64,000 nucleotides of DNA from Candidatus Thiodiazotropha endoloripes. Its GTDB lineage: Bacteria > Pseudomonadota > Gammaproteobacteria > Chromatiales > Chromatiaceae. The stretch lies in assembly GCF_001708965.1 (NCBI RefSeq), contig NZ_LVJW01000006.1:620001-684000 (forward strand). The letters are read 5' to 3'. Each line of letters opens with the position of its first letter. The stretch's first letter is position 1. Positions 8,543 to 17,848 of this stretch are shown here, one piece after another. Position numbers and translations under genes: made by a program. Below the pieces are notes generated by a model. It was not told the origin of the DNA. It ran no database searches and worked only from the letters and a program-made list of their open reading frames with translations.

Positions 8543-8789
8543 TTGAACCTAGATTCCGCAGTTGACCGCTCCATTCTGTTACCAAGCTGTTGAATGAGAT
8601 GAAAAAAGTGTTCGATAAAGGGTATCCCTCGCTGGGTGAGTCACGCTACAGGGCGAATTGCACGCTTGTGGCGGCGCATGACGGCGTTGCAACTCCTTGC
8701 AATAGCGGGTTATTGCGTGTCATGACGCCTTGCCCTCTACCCCCACAAGCGCACACTTCAACCTGTCCAACTGCTGATTCCAGGTTGAA
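8543..8789. repeat. 247-bp palindromic (MITE-like) element between ampD and ampE
   Basis: The ampD-ampE spacer contains nested inverted repeats. The outer ends, 8543-8567 and 8765-8789, are imperfect inverted copies of about 25 bp with 19 matches (TTGAACCTAGATTCCGCAG versus the complement of the right end). Inside are CGCTTGTGG 8663-8671 with CCACAAGCG 8743-8751, GGCGCATGAC 8673-8682 with GTCATGACGCC 8719-8729, and a central GCAATA/TATTGC hairpin at 8699-8716. The whole can fold into one long cruciform or RNA rod. It has no transposase. A 77-codon frame through it (8590-8823) is best explained as passive. A non-autonomous mobile element is the likely origin; other copies cannot be seen here. 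Confidence 0.6.
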
Positions 8790-8819
8790 ACTTGCAGCTG
8801 ATTCGGTGAAACTCTCGCA

Positions 8820-9704
8820 ATGACCTTGACGATCATTCTTATCTGCCTGATAGCAGAGCGATTTTTACTTGAGCACCGCCACCTGAGAAGCAATCGCTGG
8901 TTCACCCGGTATTGTCAGTGGCACCAGCAGCAAAACCTGCCTGAATGGATGCAGCAAGGCATCATAGGTCTGCTGTTACTGCTGCTCCCACCCCTGCTGG
9001 CAATCGCAGCGCTGCAACATCTGTTCGCCGACAGTTTACTGGGTTTACCCAGCCTGCTGTTATCCATCGGGGTATTGCTCTACGCCCTGGGACCACAGGA
9101 TCTGGACAGCCAGATCAACCAGTATGTCGAGACGGCGGAAGCCGATGATGGTGAAGCGAGGCGGATCGCCCGGGAGATCATCGAAGATGAGCCACCCACC
9201 AGCGAGCCTGCCCGCTCACAGGCTGTTGCTGAAGCGGCACTGCAACAAGCAAACCGGAGAACGGTAGCTGTGCTTTTCTGGTTCATCCTACTCGGCCCGC
9301 TCGGCGCCATCCTCTACCGACTGGCAACATGGATGCCTCAATCGGACCAGGCCGCACAGGATATCGATTTCAAACTCAACACCAGGCAACTGGTCATCAT
9401 ACTGGACTGGCTACCAGCCAGAATCACCGCCTTTTGCTATGCTATCGCCGGCAGTTTTGAGGATGCGTTGTACGGCTGGAGAAGCTACCAGGAGAGCCGG
9501 CAGAGTGAATTCAGCGACAGTAACGCTGGCACCCTGATCTGCACCGGAAGCGGCGCCATGCGTCTGACCACGTTACTGGATGAAGCCTACGCCGGAGCCC
9601 ATCTCTATACCTACCTGCCGAAAGCCGCCATGGCTTTGATCTGGAGGAGCCTGATCGTTTTTCTGGTGATCCTCGCCTTTCTCACCTTTACCGGCCTGAT
9701 CTGA
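8820..9704 (+). CDS. ampE: AmpE-like inner-membrane regulatory protein
   Basis: A 294-residue membrane protein of the AmpE/CobD-like family, encoded after ampD as in enterics. It starts with a hydrophobic segment (MTLTIILICLIAERFLL), has membrane helices near residues 48-95 (LLLLLLPPLLAIAAL and LLSIGVLLYALGPQDLD), a central acidic region with EADDGEARR, a helix around 145-165, and a final helix at 272-292. LGPQDLDSQINQY is the family signature. AmpE's biochemical role is unsettled, with links to beta-lactamase induction. The 10-bp spacer to the next gene is slightly larger than usual for an operon but the orientation is the same. Confidence 0.88.
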   Translation: MTLTIILICLIAERFLLEHRHLRSNRWFTRYCQWHQQQNLPEWMQQGIIGLLLLLLPPLLAIAALQHLFADSLLGLPSLLLSIGVLLYALGPQDLDSQINQYVETAEADDGEARRIAREIIEDEPPTSEPARSQAVAEAALQQANRRTVAVLFWFILLGPLGAILYRLATWMPQSDQAAQDIDFKLNTRQLVIILDWLPARITAFCYAIAGSFEDALYGWRSYQESRQSEFSDSNAGTLICTGSGAMRLTTLLDEAYAGAHLYTYLPKAAMALIWRSLIVFLVILAFLTFTGLI

Positions 9705-9721
9705 TTCTCTGTTTTACGCCG

Positions 9722-10324
9722 ATGAGTGAGACAACAACCATTGATCTGTTACGTCACGGTGAACCCGTCGGGGGTAGACGTTATCGGGGACAGATCGATG
9801 ACCCTCTGAGTGAAACCGGCTGGCAGGAGATGCGTGATGCGGTATCCGGGCAAAGGCCATGGCAGGCCATCATCAGCTCACCGCTCAAACGCTGCGCTGC
9901 ATTTGCAGCTGAGCTCAGCGATCAAATGGATATTGCTCTCTCATATGATGACCGACTCAAGGAGGTTGGATTTGGTCACTGGGAGGGCTTTTCCGGGGAT
10001 CAGCTGCGCGCCCAGGACCCGCACCAGATGAAGCGCTTTTATCACGACCCCATAGGGCATCGGCCGCAGAACGCCGAGCCGTTGGAAAATTTCAGTCAAA
10101 GGGTTTCCCAGGCCTACAACCAGGCGGTCAGGGAGAATTCGGGTCAACACATCCTGCTGATCACCCATGCCGGGGTGATTCGTTCCATCCTGGCTAATCT
10201 GCTGGATGCCCCGCTGGGTTCCATGTACCGCTTCTCTATTGGCACGGCCAGTCTCTCCCGAATTAAGATTGAAACCGAGCGCCCTCCCACCATTATGTTC
10301 ATTGGCAAAACGAGCCTATATTAA
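9722..10324 (+). CDS. Histidine phosphatase family protein
   Basis: A 200-residue member of the phosphoglycerate-mutase-like histidine phosphatase superfamily. DLLRHGEPVGG at the N-terminus holds catalytic His12 within the RHG motif. ISSPLKRCA provides the second phosphate-binding Arg, EVGFGHWEGF the acidic residue, and LLITHAGVIRS the second catalytic His. The short size and RHGEP motif resemble alpha-ribazole phosphatase (CobC), but no cobalamin gene is adjacent, so the substrate is unknown. It follows ampE by 17 bp and may be cotranscribed. Confidence 0.88.
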   Translation: MSETTTIDLLRHGEPVGGRRYRGQIDDPLSETGWQEMRDAVSGQRPWQAIISSPLKRCAAFAAELSDQMDIALSYDDRLKEVGFGHWEGFSGDQLRAQDPHQMKRFYHDPIGHRPQNAEPLENFSQRVSQAYNQAVRENSGQHILLITHAGVIRSILANLLDAPLGSMYRFSIGTASLSRIKIETERPPTIMFIGKTSLY

Positions 10325-10574
10325 GCTAAATCGAGACTATTTCACGCTATCTTGCCGCTATCTTCCAAGTACTCGCAAGATCCTGGGCATCCAGACAAGC
10401 ACTGGGAGAATCTAGAGCGTAAAATTTTGTGAACAAAGTCTCACCTTTTTTAAGCTTTCTTTAATACAAATAAGTTACAAGTCTCAGTAACAACGAATTT
10501 TATACCCTAGTCTTAACAACACACTACAAATCAACCGGCAATGTACCGGTTCAAGACAAAAGAGGAGGCAACCT

Positions 10575-10658
10575 ATGTCTTGGTTATTACTCGCTGCACT
10601 GACAGCCATTGTCGTTACCGTTCTTTCTACAAAGAGTGTTGAGCTGCCCGACCGATAA
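10575..10658 (+). CDS. 27-residue single-helix membrane microprotein
   Basis: A 28-codon frame starts at ATG 10575 behind a near-perfect ribosome site, AGGAGG, seven bases upstream. It encodes MSWLLLAALTAIVVTVLSTK followed by a short charged tail, that is, one membrane helix of about 18 residues with a polar C-terminus. An inverted repeat, AACCGG/CCGGTT at 10533-10538 and 10546-10551, sits just before the ribosome site. The gene stands alone between a histidine phosphatase and a convergent methyltransferase gene; the 250 bp upstream is AT-rich and holds nothing else I recognise. I know no family for it. The ribosome site and hydrophobic composition argue that it is translated. Confidence 0.55.
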   Translation: MSWLLLAALTAIVVTVLSTKSVELPDR

Positions 10659-10702
10659 TCGTACGGCTAATACCAACCACTCTGAAACATTCATCGAGTC
10701 GC

Positions 10703-11287
10703 TTATCTCGAAGGGTGTTGGCGTATGTACTCATACATCATGATTGAGGCGGCGACAGCCACATTCAGACTCTCAACCTGACCGAATTGCGGAATCGCCA
10801 GACAGCGAATATCTGGATAGTCAGCCATTTCAAAACTGTGCCCCCACTCCTCATGCCCCAGCACGAAGGCGGTCTTGCTATCCAGTACGGACTCAGTCGA
10901 CAGATGCTCACAATCACCGCTTAATGCAACAATCTTGTAATCCCGCTTCACCAGCTCCTGATAGCTCTGCTCGAAACTGTCGTAGAACTTTGCCGGGACC
11001 TTTTTGAAGGCCCCTTTACCCGGAGAGGGATCGAATGGGCCGATATCGATCAAATGGACCTCGGCAGCGCCAAAAGCTTCAGCACTGCGAAATATCTTGG
11101 CTACATTGAATCCCGCCTTCATATGATCCAGAACCAGAATAAAGTCATTGACGCCCGGCTTGGCCAGCACGTTGCGTTGACGCTGCTTGGTATAGCGCAG
11201 CAGTGCCTGATCCCTGGCTTCACGTTTTTCCCGTTTACTCTTTCTTTGACGTAACATGTTATTTATCAATGCAAAATAGACTTCCAC
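10703..11287 (-). CDS. SpoU/TrmH-family RNA methyltransferase
   Basis: A 194-residue SPOUT-class methyltransferase, which would transfer a methyl group from S-adenosylmethionine to RNA, usually a ribose 2'-OH. Visible family motifs are NVAKIFRSAEAFGAAEVHLI (motif 1 with the conserved Asn and Arg), AFVLGHEEWGHS (motif 2), and CLAIPQFGQVESLNVAVAASIMMYE (motif 3, the knot that binds the cofactor; quoted in part). The basic N-terminus (RQRKSKREKREARDQ) may bind RNA. The start used is GTG 11287; ATG 11257 is an alternative giving 184 residues. The target RNA cannot be told from sequence. It is monocistronic. Confidence 0.88.
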   Translation of the reverse strand: MEVYFALINNMLRQRKSKREKREARDQALLRYTKQRQRNVLAKPGVNDFILVLDHMKAGFNVAKIFRSAEAFGAAEVHLIDIGPFDPSPGKGAFKKVPAKFYDSFEQSYQELVKRDYKIVALSGDCEHLSTESVLDSKTAFVLGHEEWGHSFEMADYPDIRCLAIPQFGQVESLNVAVAASIMMYEYIRQHPSR

Positions 11288-11435
11288 CCAATCATACTAG
11301 GAGCTGTTGACTGCTGCAGAGCTCAAATGAGTCAATTTCCACTTTACTGCCGACAAATAACCTTACCAAAAGTATCAATCTAAAGTAGCCATCCAGCGTA
11401 AGATATCAGATTGATCTGCCCCGCTCGGAGTAACC

Positions 11436-12092
11436 ATGCAAAAGAGTAGCGTAACCCGTGTTTCCGTCTGGAGCCGCTGGCTCAGGATTTCCCACTGGCT
11501 GATGGGGGTCTCCACACTGGTCCTGATCGGCAGTGGTTATCTCCTATCCATCCAGACCACTCTGAGCACCATCAACCAGGATATACACTATCTGTTCGGT
11601 GCGCTCCTGCTCCCCGGCTTTCTGATCAGACTCTATCTGTTGCTGTTTGGCAAAGGAACAGACCATATCAGCGATTGCGAGCCGGATGCCCACCGCTTGT
11701 CACAGGCCTGGCAGGTTGCCAAATTCTACCTGACCCTGGGGAAAGCACCTCTGCCCAACTGGTTCAGCCACAATCCATTCTGGGGACCCATCTATCTCGG
11801 ATTGTTCTTTATTCTGTTACTCAGCCTGATCAGTGGTTACGCACTGCTCAATGAACAGCAATTTCTCTTCGGTATCGTCATGGCGGACCTGCACCACCTG
11901 ACTTATGTGATCATTGCCTGGTTCAGCCTGCTGCATATCCTTGCGGTTTTCGCACACGATCTCGGAGGCAGTGGATCCGATATATCCGGCATGATTAATG
12001 GCCATCGGATCTTTCAACATTCAGAGAAACCTTCAGAGCCCGGCACAAGCAGTGTTGATCTGAACGACCTCATGAAGACCATAAAAAAATAG
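11436..12092 (+). CDS. Cytochrome b (b561/hydrogenase-type) membrane subunit
   Basis: A 218-residue four-helix cytochrome b of the family that includes hydrogenase and b561-type di-haem subunits. Candidate haem ligands are His20 (RISHWLMG), His51 (DIHYLFGALLLPGF), His153/His154 (MADLHHLTYV) and His167 (SLLHILAVFAHD), placed at helix ends as expected. Helices lie at about residues 18-38, 50-70, 115-138 and 152-174. It would pass electrons between a quinone pool and a soluble or periplasmic partner, but no partner cytochrome or dehydrogenase gene is adjacent. It converges on rplQ. Confidence 0.85.
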   Translation: MQKSSVTRVSVWSRWLRISHWLMGVSTLVLIGSGYLLSIQTTLSTINQDIHYLFGALLLPGFLIRLYLLLFGKGTDHISDCEPDAHRLSQAWQVAKFYLTLGKAPLPNWFSHNPFWGPIYLGLFFILLLSLISGYALLNEQQFLFGIVMADLHHLTYVIIAWFSLLHILAVFAHDLGGSGSDISGMINGHRIFQHSEKPSEPGTSSVDLNDLMKTIKK

Positions 12093-12149
12093 CCCTCTTG
12101 GAACAACCGCAGCGAACCACCTGATTTGTTAATAAAAAACGTCAGGCAC

Positions 12150-12177
12150 AAAAAAACCCACGCTTTTCAGCGTGGGT
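12150..12177 (-). terminator. Terminator of the ribosomal-protein block (after rplQ)
   Basis: A 9-bp stem ACCCACGCT/AGCGTGGGT with a 4-nt loop (12156-12177) is followed on the minus strand by an uninterrupted U-run. It lies 31 bp after the rplQ stop. It may also stop the convergent cytochrome b transcript, although the plus-strand U-tract is poor. Confidence 0.9.
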
Positions 12178-12207
12178 CTTTCAACTCTGCTGCCAGCAGC
12201 TCAGTCG

Positions 12208-12609
12208 TTACTCTTCAGTAGCGACCTCTTCCTCAGCAACAGGCTCTTCGATCGGACGATCAACCAGCTCCACAAAAGCCATTGGCGCCTTGTCACCTGG
12301 ACGATAGCCACACTTCAGAATGCGGACATAGCCACCAGGGCGGGACTGGTATCTTGGGCCAAGTTCAGCGAATAACTTGCCTACCGCTGACTTATCACGC
12401 AGGCGTGAGAAGGCGAGACGACGTTTGGCAACATTGTCTGTCTTGGACATGGTGATGAGTGGCTCAGCTACGCGACGAAGCTCTTTTGCCTTAGGCACAG
12501 TCGTTTTGATCAACTCATGATTGATCAAAGAGACCGCCATGTTTCTGAACATGGCATTCCTGTGGCTGCTGTTACGATTTAGCTGCCGTCCTGATTTGCG
12601 ATGACGCAT
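12208..12609 (-). CDS. rplQ: 50S ribosomal protein L17
   Basis: L17 lies near the peptide exit tunnel. The 133-residue sequence begins with the family signature [12 protein letters not shown] and continues with [18 protein letters not shown] and [20 protein letters not shown]. The last 20 residues form an acidic Glu-rich tail ([13 protein letters not shown]), which makes it a little longer than the E. coli protein's conserved core. It is the last gene of the alpha operon, 51 bp after rpoA, and precedes the strong terminator. Confidence 0.98.
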   Translation of the reverse strand: MRHRKSGRQLNRNSSHRNAMFRNMAVSLINHELIKTTVPKAKELRRVAEPLITMSKTDNVAKRRLAFSRLRDKSAVGKLFAELGPRYQSRPGGYVRILKCGYRPGDKAPMAFVELVDRPIEEPVAEEEVATEE

Positions 12610-12660
12610 GAGTCGACTTTCCCAAATTCAAAATTGTTTAACGGTTAATAGCGACCTACC

Positions 12661-13659
12661 TCAGTGGGCAAGCTGCTCCTCGATGTTCTCTGGCGGCCAG
12701 TGCTCCAGGCGCATACCCAGTGACAGACCTCGACGTGCGAGCACATCCTTAATCTCAGTCAGTGACTTCTTACCCAAGTTAGGTGTCTTGAGCAGTTCCA
12801 CTTCAGTTCTCTGAATCAGATCACCGATAAGAAAAATATTCTCTGCCTTCAAGCAGTTTGCAGAACGAACGGTCAATTCCAGATCGTCTACTGGACGCAG
12901 CAGGATCGGATCGATCGCCGGCTCTTCCGGTTCTGCGACAGACTCTGCAGCCTCAGCTTCAAGGTCGACAAACACCGAGAGCTGATCACGCAAGATGCTT
13001 GCAGAACGCCTGATCGCCTCTTCAGGATCGATTGTACCGTTGGTCTCCAGCTCGATAACCAGACGATCCAGGCCGGTGTTCTGCTCAACACGGGCCGCTT
13101 CGACACTGTAGGCCACTTCACGTATCGGACTGAATGATGCATCAACCTGCAACATACCGATCGGACGCTCATCACCTGCGGACCCCTGACGGGCGGCAGC
13201 AGGATGATAGCCACGGCCACGATGAATATTCAGGGTCATGTTGATCTCACCTGACTTGGTCAGAGTGGCAATCACATGATCCGGGTTGGCCACCTCTACA
13301 TCGTGATCGAGCGCGATGTCACTGGCGAAGACCTGACCGGGTCCCTTTTTCTGCAGCTTCAGTGTAGCTTCGTCACGGGTATGCATGATCAGGGCAACCT
13401 GCTTCAGATTGAGCAGTATATCCAGTACATCTTCCTGCACACCTTCAATGGTGGTGTACTCGTGCAATACATCAGCGATTTCGACTTCTGTAATCGCACT
13501 ACCTGGCATCGATGAAAGCAGGATGCGGCGCAAGGCGTTACCGAGCGTATGACCAAACCCTCTCTCAAGTGGCTCAAGAGTCACTTTTGCGCGAGTGGCA
13601 GTGATCGGCTGTACGTTGACAATACGCGGCTTTAGAAATTCCGTAACGCTTTCGGTCAT
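12661..13659 (-). CDS. rpoA: RNA polymerase alpha subunit
   Basis: Alpha nucleates polymerase assembly through its N-terminal domain and contacts UP elements and activators through its C-terminal domain. The 332-residue length is typical. The N-terminal domain shows [22 protein letters not shown] (dimer interface; shown in part) and the C-terminal domain has [13 protein letters not shown], with the DNA-contacting Arg, then [12 protein letters not shown] (helix-hairpin-helix). An acidic Glu/Pro-rich linker separates them around residues 232-248. It lies between rpsD and rplQ in the usual alpha-operon order. Confidence 0.98.
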   Translation of the reverse strand: MTESVTEFLKPRIVNVQPITATRAKVTLEPLERGFGHTLGNALRRILLSSMPGSAITEVEIADVLHEYTTIEGVQEDVLDILLNLKQVALIMHTRDEATLKLQKKGPGQVFASDIALDHDVEVANPDHVIATLTKSGEINMTLNIHRGRGYHPAAARQGSAGDERPIGMLQVDASFSPIREVAYSVEAARVEQNTGLDRLVIELETNGTIDPEEAIRRSASILRDQLSVFVDLEAEAAESVAEPEEPAIDPILLRPVDDLELTVRSANCLKAENIFLIGDLIQRTEVELLKTPNLGKKSLTEIKDVLARRGLSLGMRLEHWPPENIEEQLAH

Positions 13660-13679
13660 ATATTTTCCCTCGTCAAGGC

Positions 13680-14300
13680 TTACTTGGAGTAGAGCTCAAC
13701 GACCAGTTGTTCGTTAATTTCAGCAGAAAGATCAGAGCGATCCGGGATACGCTTCAGCTTACCCTTCATCGCTTTTGGATCAACTTCAACCCAATCCACG
13801 AAGCCATACTGACCCTGCAGTTCCAGCGCCCCCTGAATACGTACCTGTTTCTTAGCCTTCTCACGTATTGAGATTTCGTCTTCTGCAGTCACCTTGAAGG
13901 AAGGCACATTGACGATCTTTCCGTTGACTTCAATCGCCTTATGGCTGACCAGCTGACGGGCTTCTGCGCGAGTTGAGCCAAAACCCATGCGGTAGACGAT
14001 GTTGTCCAGACGGGTTTCAAGCAGTTGCAGCAGATTCTCGCCGGTTGCACCTTTATTCTGCGCAGCAGCTTTGTAGTAGTTACGGAACTGCTTTTCCATC
14101 ACGCCGTAGATACGACGTACTTTCTGCTTTTCACGCAGCTGCAATCCATAATCCGAAACACGACGGCGACGATCGCCAGCCTGTCCGGGCACTTTCTCCA
14201 TGTTGCACTTGGAGTCAAGCGAACGCACGCGACTCTTGAGAAAGAGGTCTGTGCCTTCGCGACGGCTCAGCTTACACTTAGGTCCGATGTACCTTGCCAT
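13680..14300 (-). CDS. rpsD: 30S ribosomal protein S4
   Basis: S4 starts 30S assembly by binding the 5' domain of 16S rRNA and represses the alpha operon in enterics. The 206-residue protein opens [16 protein letters not shown] and contains the S4 RNA-binding domain ([20 protein letters not shown], in part, about residues 95-115, and VNVPSFKV). Only two of the four zinc-type cysteines remain (Cys9, Cys32), the usual zinc-free gamma form. It lies 19 bp after rpsK. Confidence 0.98.
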   Translation of the reverse strand: MARYIGPKCKLSRREGTDLFLKSRVRSLDSKCNMEKVPGQAGDRRRRVSDYGLQLREKQKVRRIYGVMEKQFRNYYKAAAQNKGATGENLLQLLETRLDNIVYRMGFGSTRAEARQLVSHKAIEVNGKIVNVPSFKVTAEDEISIREKAKKQVRIQGALELQGQYGFVDWVEVDPKAMKGKLKRIPDRSDLSAEINEQLVVELYSK

Positions 14301-14319
14301 GATTCAATAACTCCAGTGT

Positions 14320-14709
14320 TTATACGCGGCGCTTTTTAGGAGGACGGCAACCGTTATGAGGAATCGGTGTTACGTCGGAGATGCTGGTAATTTTGAAACC
14401 GGCATTGTTCAGTGATCTAACGGCAGACTCACGGCCTGGTCCGGGACCTTTGACGTTGACATCCAGATTCTTGACGCCGTACTCCTTAACCATCTGTCCA
14501 ACGCGATCAGCAGCCACCTGAGCTGCGAAAGGGGTGCTTTTTCTTGAACCACGAAAACCTGAACCACCGGCTGTTGCCCATGCAAGAGCATTACCCTGAC
14601 GGTCGGTTATGGTGATGATGGTATTGTTGAAAGAGGCGTGAATATGCGCAACACCATCGGTGACGCTCTTTCTTACCTTCTTCTTGGCACGGCTGCTGGG
14701 TTTTGCCAT
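14320..14709 (-). CDS. rpsK: 30S ribosomal protein S11
   Basis: S11 forms part of the 30S platform near the mRNA exit. The 129-residue sequence has [17 protein letters not shown], the [14 protein letters not shown] loop, [13 protein letters not shown] and the C-terminal [16 protein letters not shown]. Length and motifs are standard. It sits between rpsM (32 bp upstream) and rpsD (19 bp downstream). Confidence 0.98.
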   Translation of the reverse strand: MAKPSSRAKKKVRKSVTDGVAHIHASFNNTIITITDRQGNALAWATAGGSGFRGSRKSTPFAAQVAADRVGQMVKEYGVKNLDVNVKGPGPGRESAVRSLNNAGFKITSISDVTPIPHNGCRPPKKRRV

Positions 14710-14741
14710 CTTCTGTACCTACAGATTCGATTTAAAGTTGA

Positions 14742-15098
14742 TTAACGTTTGATTGGACGACGTGGACCTTTACGGGTACGCGCATTGGTGCGCGTACGCT
14801 GTCCACGTAGTGGCAGACCACGGCGATGACGAATGCCGCGATTACAACCCAGGTCCATCAGACGTTTGATGTTCATGGAGATCTCACGTCGCAGGTCGCC
14901 TTCCGTTGTGTAACGGGCCACGATGCCGCGAATGGACTCAATCTGGTCTTCACTCAGCTCCTGGATCTTGATATTGGGCTCAATACCAGCCTCTTTACAG
15001 ATATTGCCAGCCGTAGAGCGGCCGATACCATAGATAGAGGTCAATGCAATAACTGCATGTTTTCGATCCGGAATGTTGACTCCTGCAATTCGAGCCAT
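14742..15098 (-). CDS. rpsM: 30S ribosomal protein S13
   Basis: S13 lies in the 30S head and contacts 23S rRNA and P-site tRNA. The 118-residue protein shows [10 protein letters not shown], the helix-turn motif [13 protein letters not shown], and the basic C-terminal tail [19 protein letters not shown]. It is the first gene of the alpha operon, preceded by a 109-bp leader carrying a promoter and, by analogy with enterics, probably the S4 regulatory fold. Confidence 0.98.
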   Translation of the reverse strand: MARIAGVNIPDRKHAVIALTSIYGIGRSTAGNICKEAGIEPNIKIQELSEDQIESIRGIVARYTTEGDLRREISMNIKRLMDLGCNRGIRHRRGLPLRGQRTRTNARTRKGPRRPIKR

Positions 15099-15150
15099 CT
15101 TTCTAATCTCCTAAAGTAACCCCTGGAATTGTTCCGAAGGGAAACGTTCA
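15099..15150 (-). promoter_or_regulatory. Candidate alpha-operon leader (S4 target)
   Basis: The 50 nt between the promoter and rpsM can form a small stem around CCCTTCGG, and ends in a TTTAGGAGATT ribosome site. In E. coli this position folds into a pseudoknot bound by S4, which then blocks rpsM translation. The position and length fit; I cannot verify the pseudoknot by eye. Confidence 0.35.
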
Positions 15151-15179
15151 ATAATACCTTAGGCGACAGCCTCTAGCAA
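15151..15179 (-). promoter_or_regulatory. Sigma-70-like promoter of the alpha operon
   Basis: On the minus strand TTGCTA (15174-15179) and TATTAT (15151-15156) are separated by exactly 17 bp. This places a start point about 45-50 nt before rpsM, in the rpmJ-rpsM gap, where E. coli also has its alpha promoter. Confidence 0.6.
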
Positions 15180-15207
15180 GCCGTCACCCCATTATTTGAT
15201 TGCCAGG

Positions 15208-15321
15208 TTAACCCTGACGCTGCTTGTGGCGACCCTCTTTACAGATCACCCGTACTACGCCATTACGGCGAACAATCTTGCAATTGCGGCAGATTTTTTT
15301 CACAGATGCACGCACTTTCAT
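15208..15321 (-). CDS. rpmJ: 50S ribosomal protein L36
   Basis: This 37-residue gene, too small for many gene finders, encodes [15 protein letters not shown], then [15 protein letters not shown] and RHKQRQG. Cys11, Cys14, Cys27 and His32 form an intact zinc site, so this is the zinc-binding form. L36 sits beneath the L7/L12 stalk base. It lies between secY (30 bp upstream) and rpsM, its standard place at the end of the spc operon. Confidence 0.97.
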   Translation of the reverse strand: MKVRASVKKICRNCKIVRRNGVVRVICKEGRHKQRQG

Positions 15322-15351
15322 TTTTCAGACTCCAATTCAGATTCGGTCAGA

Positions 15352-16701
15352 TCAGCGTAGCAATCCGCCACCACTGCCTTTCAGGTTGGCTTTTTTCATC
15401 AAGCCGTCGTATTGGTGTGACATCAGGTGCGCTTGTACCTGGGCCATAAAGTCCATCACTACCACAACGATAATCAGCAGTGATGTGCCACCGAAGTAGA
15501 AAGGCACATTCCAACCAACTATCAGGAATTCGGGAAGCAGACATACCAGGGTGATATAGACCGCACCCGCCATGGTGAGCCTGGACATTACGCCGTCGAT
15601 ATATTTGGCGGTCTGTTCACCAGGCCGGATCCCTGGAATAAATGCTCCGGATCTTTTCAAATTATCTGCGGTGTCCCGTGAGTTGAAGACCAACGCAGTA
15701 TAGAAAAAACAGAAAAATATGATCGCTGCCGCATAGGCCATGACATAGACAGGTTCACCAGGCGATAACTTGGCGAAGATATCCTGTATCCAGCGGGTAC
15801 CCTCAGTATTACCAAACCACTGCCCCAGAGTTGCCGGGAAGAGAATGATACTGGAGGCGAAAATCGGTGGGATTACACCGGCCATGTTCAGTTTCAGCGG
15901 TAGATGAGTACTCTGCGCCGCCAGCATCCGACGGCCCTGCTGGCGCTTGGCATAGTTAATGGTTATGCGACGCTGCCCACGTTCGACAAAGACAACGAAG
16001 GCGGTAACCGCAATCGCCAGTACAAACAGGAACAGAATGGTCAGTGCATTCAGTTCACCGGTACGGGCCAGTTCCAGAGTACCACCGATAGCGGAAGGCA
16101 ATCCGGCGACGATACCGGCAAAGATGATCATCGAGATACCGTTACCGATGCCGCGTTCAGTGATCTGCTCACCCAGCCACATCAGAAACATGGTGCCAGT
16201 AACCAGGGATACTGCTGCGGTAACAACGAAACCCATTCCCTGATGAACTACAATGGTTTCACCACCGACCGTCTGACTCTGCAAGGCAATGGAGATACCG
16301 ACAGCCTGAAAGGTCGCCAGTACCACGGTACCGTAACGGGTGTACTGAGTGATTTTTCTTCGACCGGACTCACCCTCTTTCTTCAGCTGTTCAAGGGTTG
16401 GTATGACAGCCGACATCAACTGCATGATAATCGACGCAGAGATGTAGGGCATGATACCGAGCGCAAAGATACTGGCGCGTTCCAGTGCACCACCGGAAAA
16501 CATGTTGAACATATCCAGGATCGAACCCTGGGCCTGCTCAAACAGGGCAGCCAATGCCACTGGATTCACACCCGGTACAGGAATAAATGTACCGATCCGG
16601 AAAACCAGCAGAGCACCGGCGACAAACAGCAGTCGCTGACGTAGTTCAGTCAGCTGACCCATGCTGCCCAGAGCACCCATCATTGCACCTTGGTTGGCCA
16701 T
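15352..16701 (-). CDS. secY: Protein translocase subunit SecY
   Basis: SecY forms the protein-conducting channel of the SecYEG translocon. The 449-residue protein has ten membrane helices. Recognisable parts are the FIPVPGVN segment after helix 1, the plug-region helix 2a ([20 protein letters not shown], split here by family position), [13 protein letters not shown], the cytoplasmic [17 protein letters not shown] loop between helices 6 and 7, and the [13 protein letters not shown] loop (helices 8/9). It lies 3 bp after rplO. Confidence 0.98.
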   Translation of the reverse strand: MANQGAMMGALGSMGQLTELRQRLLFVAGALLVFRIGTFIPVPGVNPVALAALFEQAQGSILDMFNMFSGGALERASIFALGIMPYISASIIMQLMSAVIPTLEQLKKEGESGRRKITQYTRYGTVVLATFQAVGISIALQSQTVGGETIVVHQGMGFVVTAAVSLVTGTMFLMWLGEQITERGIGNGISMIIFAGIVAGLPSAIGGTLELARTGELNALTILFLFVLAIAVTAFVVFVERGQRRITINYAKRQQGRRMLAAQSTHLPLKLNMAGVIPPIFASSIILFPATLGQWFGNTEGTRWIQDIFAKLSPGEPVYVMAYAAAIIFFCFFYTALVFNSRDTADNLKRSGAFIPGIRPGEQTAKYIDGVMSRLTMAGAVYITLVCLLPEFLIVGWNVPFYFGGTSLLIIVVVVMDFMAQVQAHLMSHQYDGLMKKANLKGSGGGLLR

Positions 16702-16704
16702 AAT

Positions 16705-17136
16705 TTATTCGACCTTACCGCCAGCAGCTTCGACAGCGGCTTTTGCACCCTTGGTCAGGGCGATACCTTTAACAGTAACTGCACGATCGATCTCCCCGGA
16801 AAGGAAGATCTTTGCCCGCTTCATATCACGAGTGATCAGGTTCGCCTTCTTCAGTGCATCCAGATCGACAACGTCGCCATCGACTTTTGCCAGCTCACCC
16901 AGACGAACCTGAGCAGATACCATGGATACCCGTGAGGTGAAACCGATCTTCGGCAGACGGCGTTGCAGCGGCATCTGGCCACCTTCGAAACCGACTTTGT
17001 GAAAACCGCCGGAACGGGACTTCTGACCTTTATGGCCGCGTCCACAGGTTTTGCCTGATCCACTGCCGATACCGCGACCGACACGTTTACGCGTGGTTTT
17101 GCTTCCCGCAGCAGGCTGGAGAGTATTCAATTTCAT
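16705..17136 (-). CDS. rplO: 50S ribosomal protein L15
   Basis: L15 organises 23S rRNA domains during 50S assembly. The 143-residue sequence has the Gly-rich basic N-terminal extension [23 protein letters not shown] (in part, residues about 17-38), [17 protein letters not shown], and a C-terminal globular domain ending in [11 protein letters not shown]. It is flanked by rpmD (1 bp) and secY (3 bp). Confidence 0.98.
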   Translation of the reverse strand: MKLNTLQPAAGSKTTRKRVGRGIGSGSGKTCGRGHKGQKSRSGGFHKVGFEGGQMPLQRRLPKIGFTSRVSMVSAQVRLGELAKVDGDVVDLDALKKANLITRDMKRAKIFLSGEIDRAVTVKGIALTKGAKAAVEAAGGKVE

Positions 17137-17137
17137 C

Positions 17138-17326
17138 TTAAGACTCCACTACCTTAACCATGTAACTGACCTTGTTCACCATACCGCGGGTGCAAGGGGT
17201 GTCTTCCACATCCACTTCGTGATGCATACGACGCAGACCCAGACCTCTTACACATGCTTGATGGCTAGCAAGGCGACCGCTTGTGCTACGCACCAGCTTG
17301 ACCCGCATCATCTTCTTATCAGCCAT
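17138..17326 (-). CDS. rpmD: 50S ribosomal protein L30
   Basis: A 62-residue L30. After [15 protein letters not shown] come [17 protein letters not shown] and a short strand ending [10 protein letters not shown], which fits the ferredoxin-like L30 fold. It lies 3 bp after rpsE and 1 bp before rplO in the spc operon. Confidence 0.97.
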   Translation of the reverse strand: MADKKMMRVKLVRSTSGRLASHQACVRGLGLRRMHHEVDVEDTPCTRGMVNKVSYMVKVVES

Positions 17327-17329
17327 GAC

Positions 17330-17836
17330 TTACCCCAGGATATCTTCGACGCTTTTGCCCCGTTTCAGGGCAACCGATTCAGCGTCGGCCATTTCATTCA
17401 GACCATTGATGGTGGCACGCACCACATTCATCGGATTGTTGGTGCCGATACACTTGGCCAGTACGTTCTGTACGCCGAGCACTTCGAATACGGCACGCAT
17501 CGCGCCACCGGCAATGATACCGGTACCTTCGGATGCAGGCTGCATGAAGACCTTGGCGGCACCATGACGACCAACCAGCGGATACTGCAGGGTAGCCCCA
17601 TCAAGCTTCACAGAGACCATGTTCTTGCGAGCTGTCTCCATTGCTTTCTGGATGGCTACCGGCACTTCGCGTGCTTTGCCGGTACCGAAACCGACGCGGC
17701 CTTTGCCGTCACCGACCACGGTCAGCGCTGAGAAACCGAACTGACGACCACCTTTGACCACCTTGGCCACACGGTTAACATTGACGAGTTTCTCAAGTAA
17801 CTCATCACCCTCAGGTTTTGCATTAAAATTTGCCAT
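17330..17836 (-). CDS. rpsE: 30S ribosomal protein S5
   Basis: S5 helps form the mRNA entry channel and affects decoding fidelity. The 168-residue protein has the dsRNA-binding-like N-terminal domain ([20 protein letters not shown], residues about 17-36) and the conserved [12 protein letters not shown] and [19 protein letters not shown] segments. It lies 12 bp after rplR. Confidence 0.98.
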   Translation of the reverse strand: MANFNAKPEGDELLEKLVNVNRVAKVVKGGRQFGFSALTVVGDGKGRVGFGTGKAREVPVAIQKAMETARKNMVSVKLDGATLQYPLVGRHGAAKVFMQPASEGTGIIAGGAMRAVFEVLGVQNVLAKCIGTNNPMNVVRATINGLNEMADAESVALKRGKSVEDILG

Positions 17837-17848
17837 AATCCTAAACCT

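Noticed and set aside
8590-8823. 77-codon plus frame ending at the ampE start
   Set aside because: It runs through the palindromic element, and its sequence is explained by the inverted repeats. The 4-bp overlap with ampE is likely chance.
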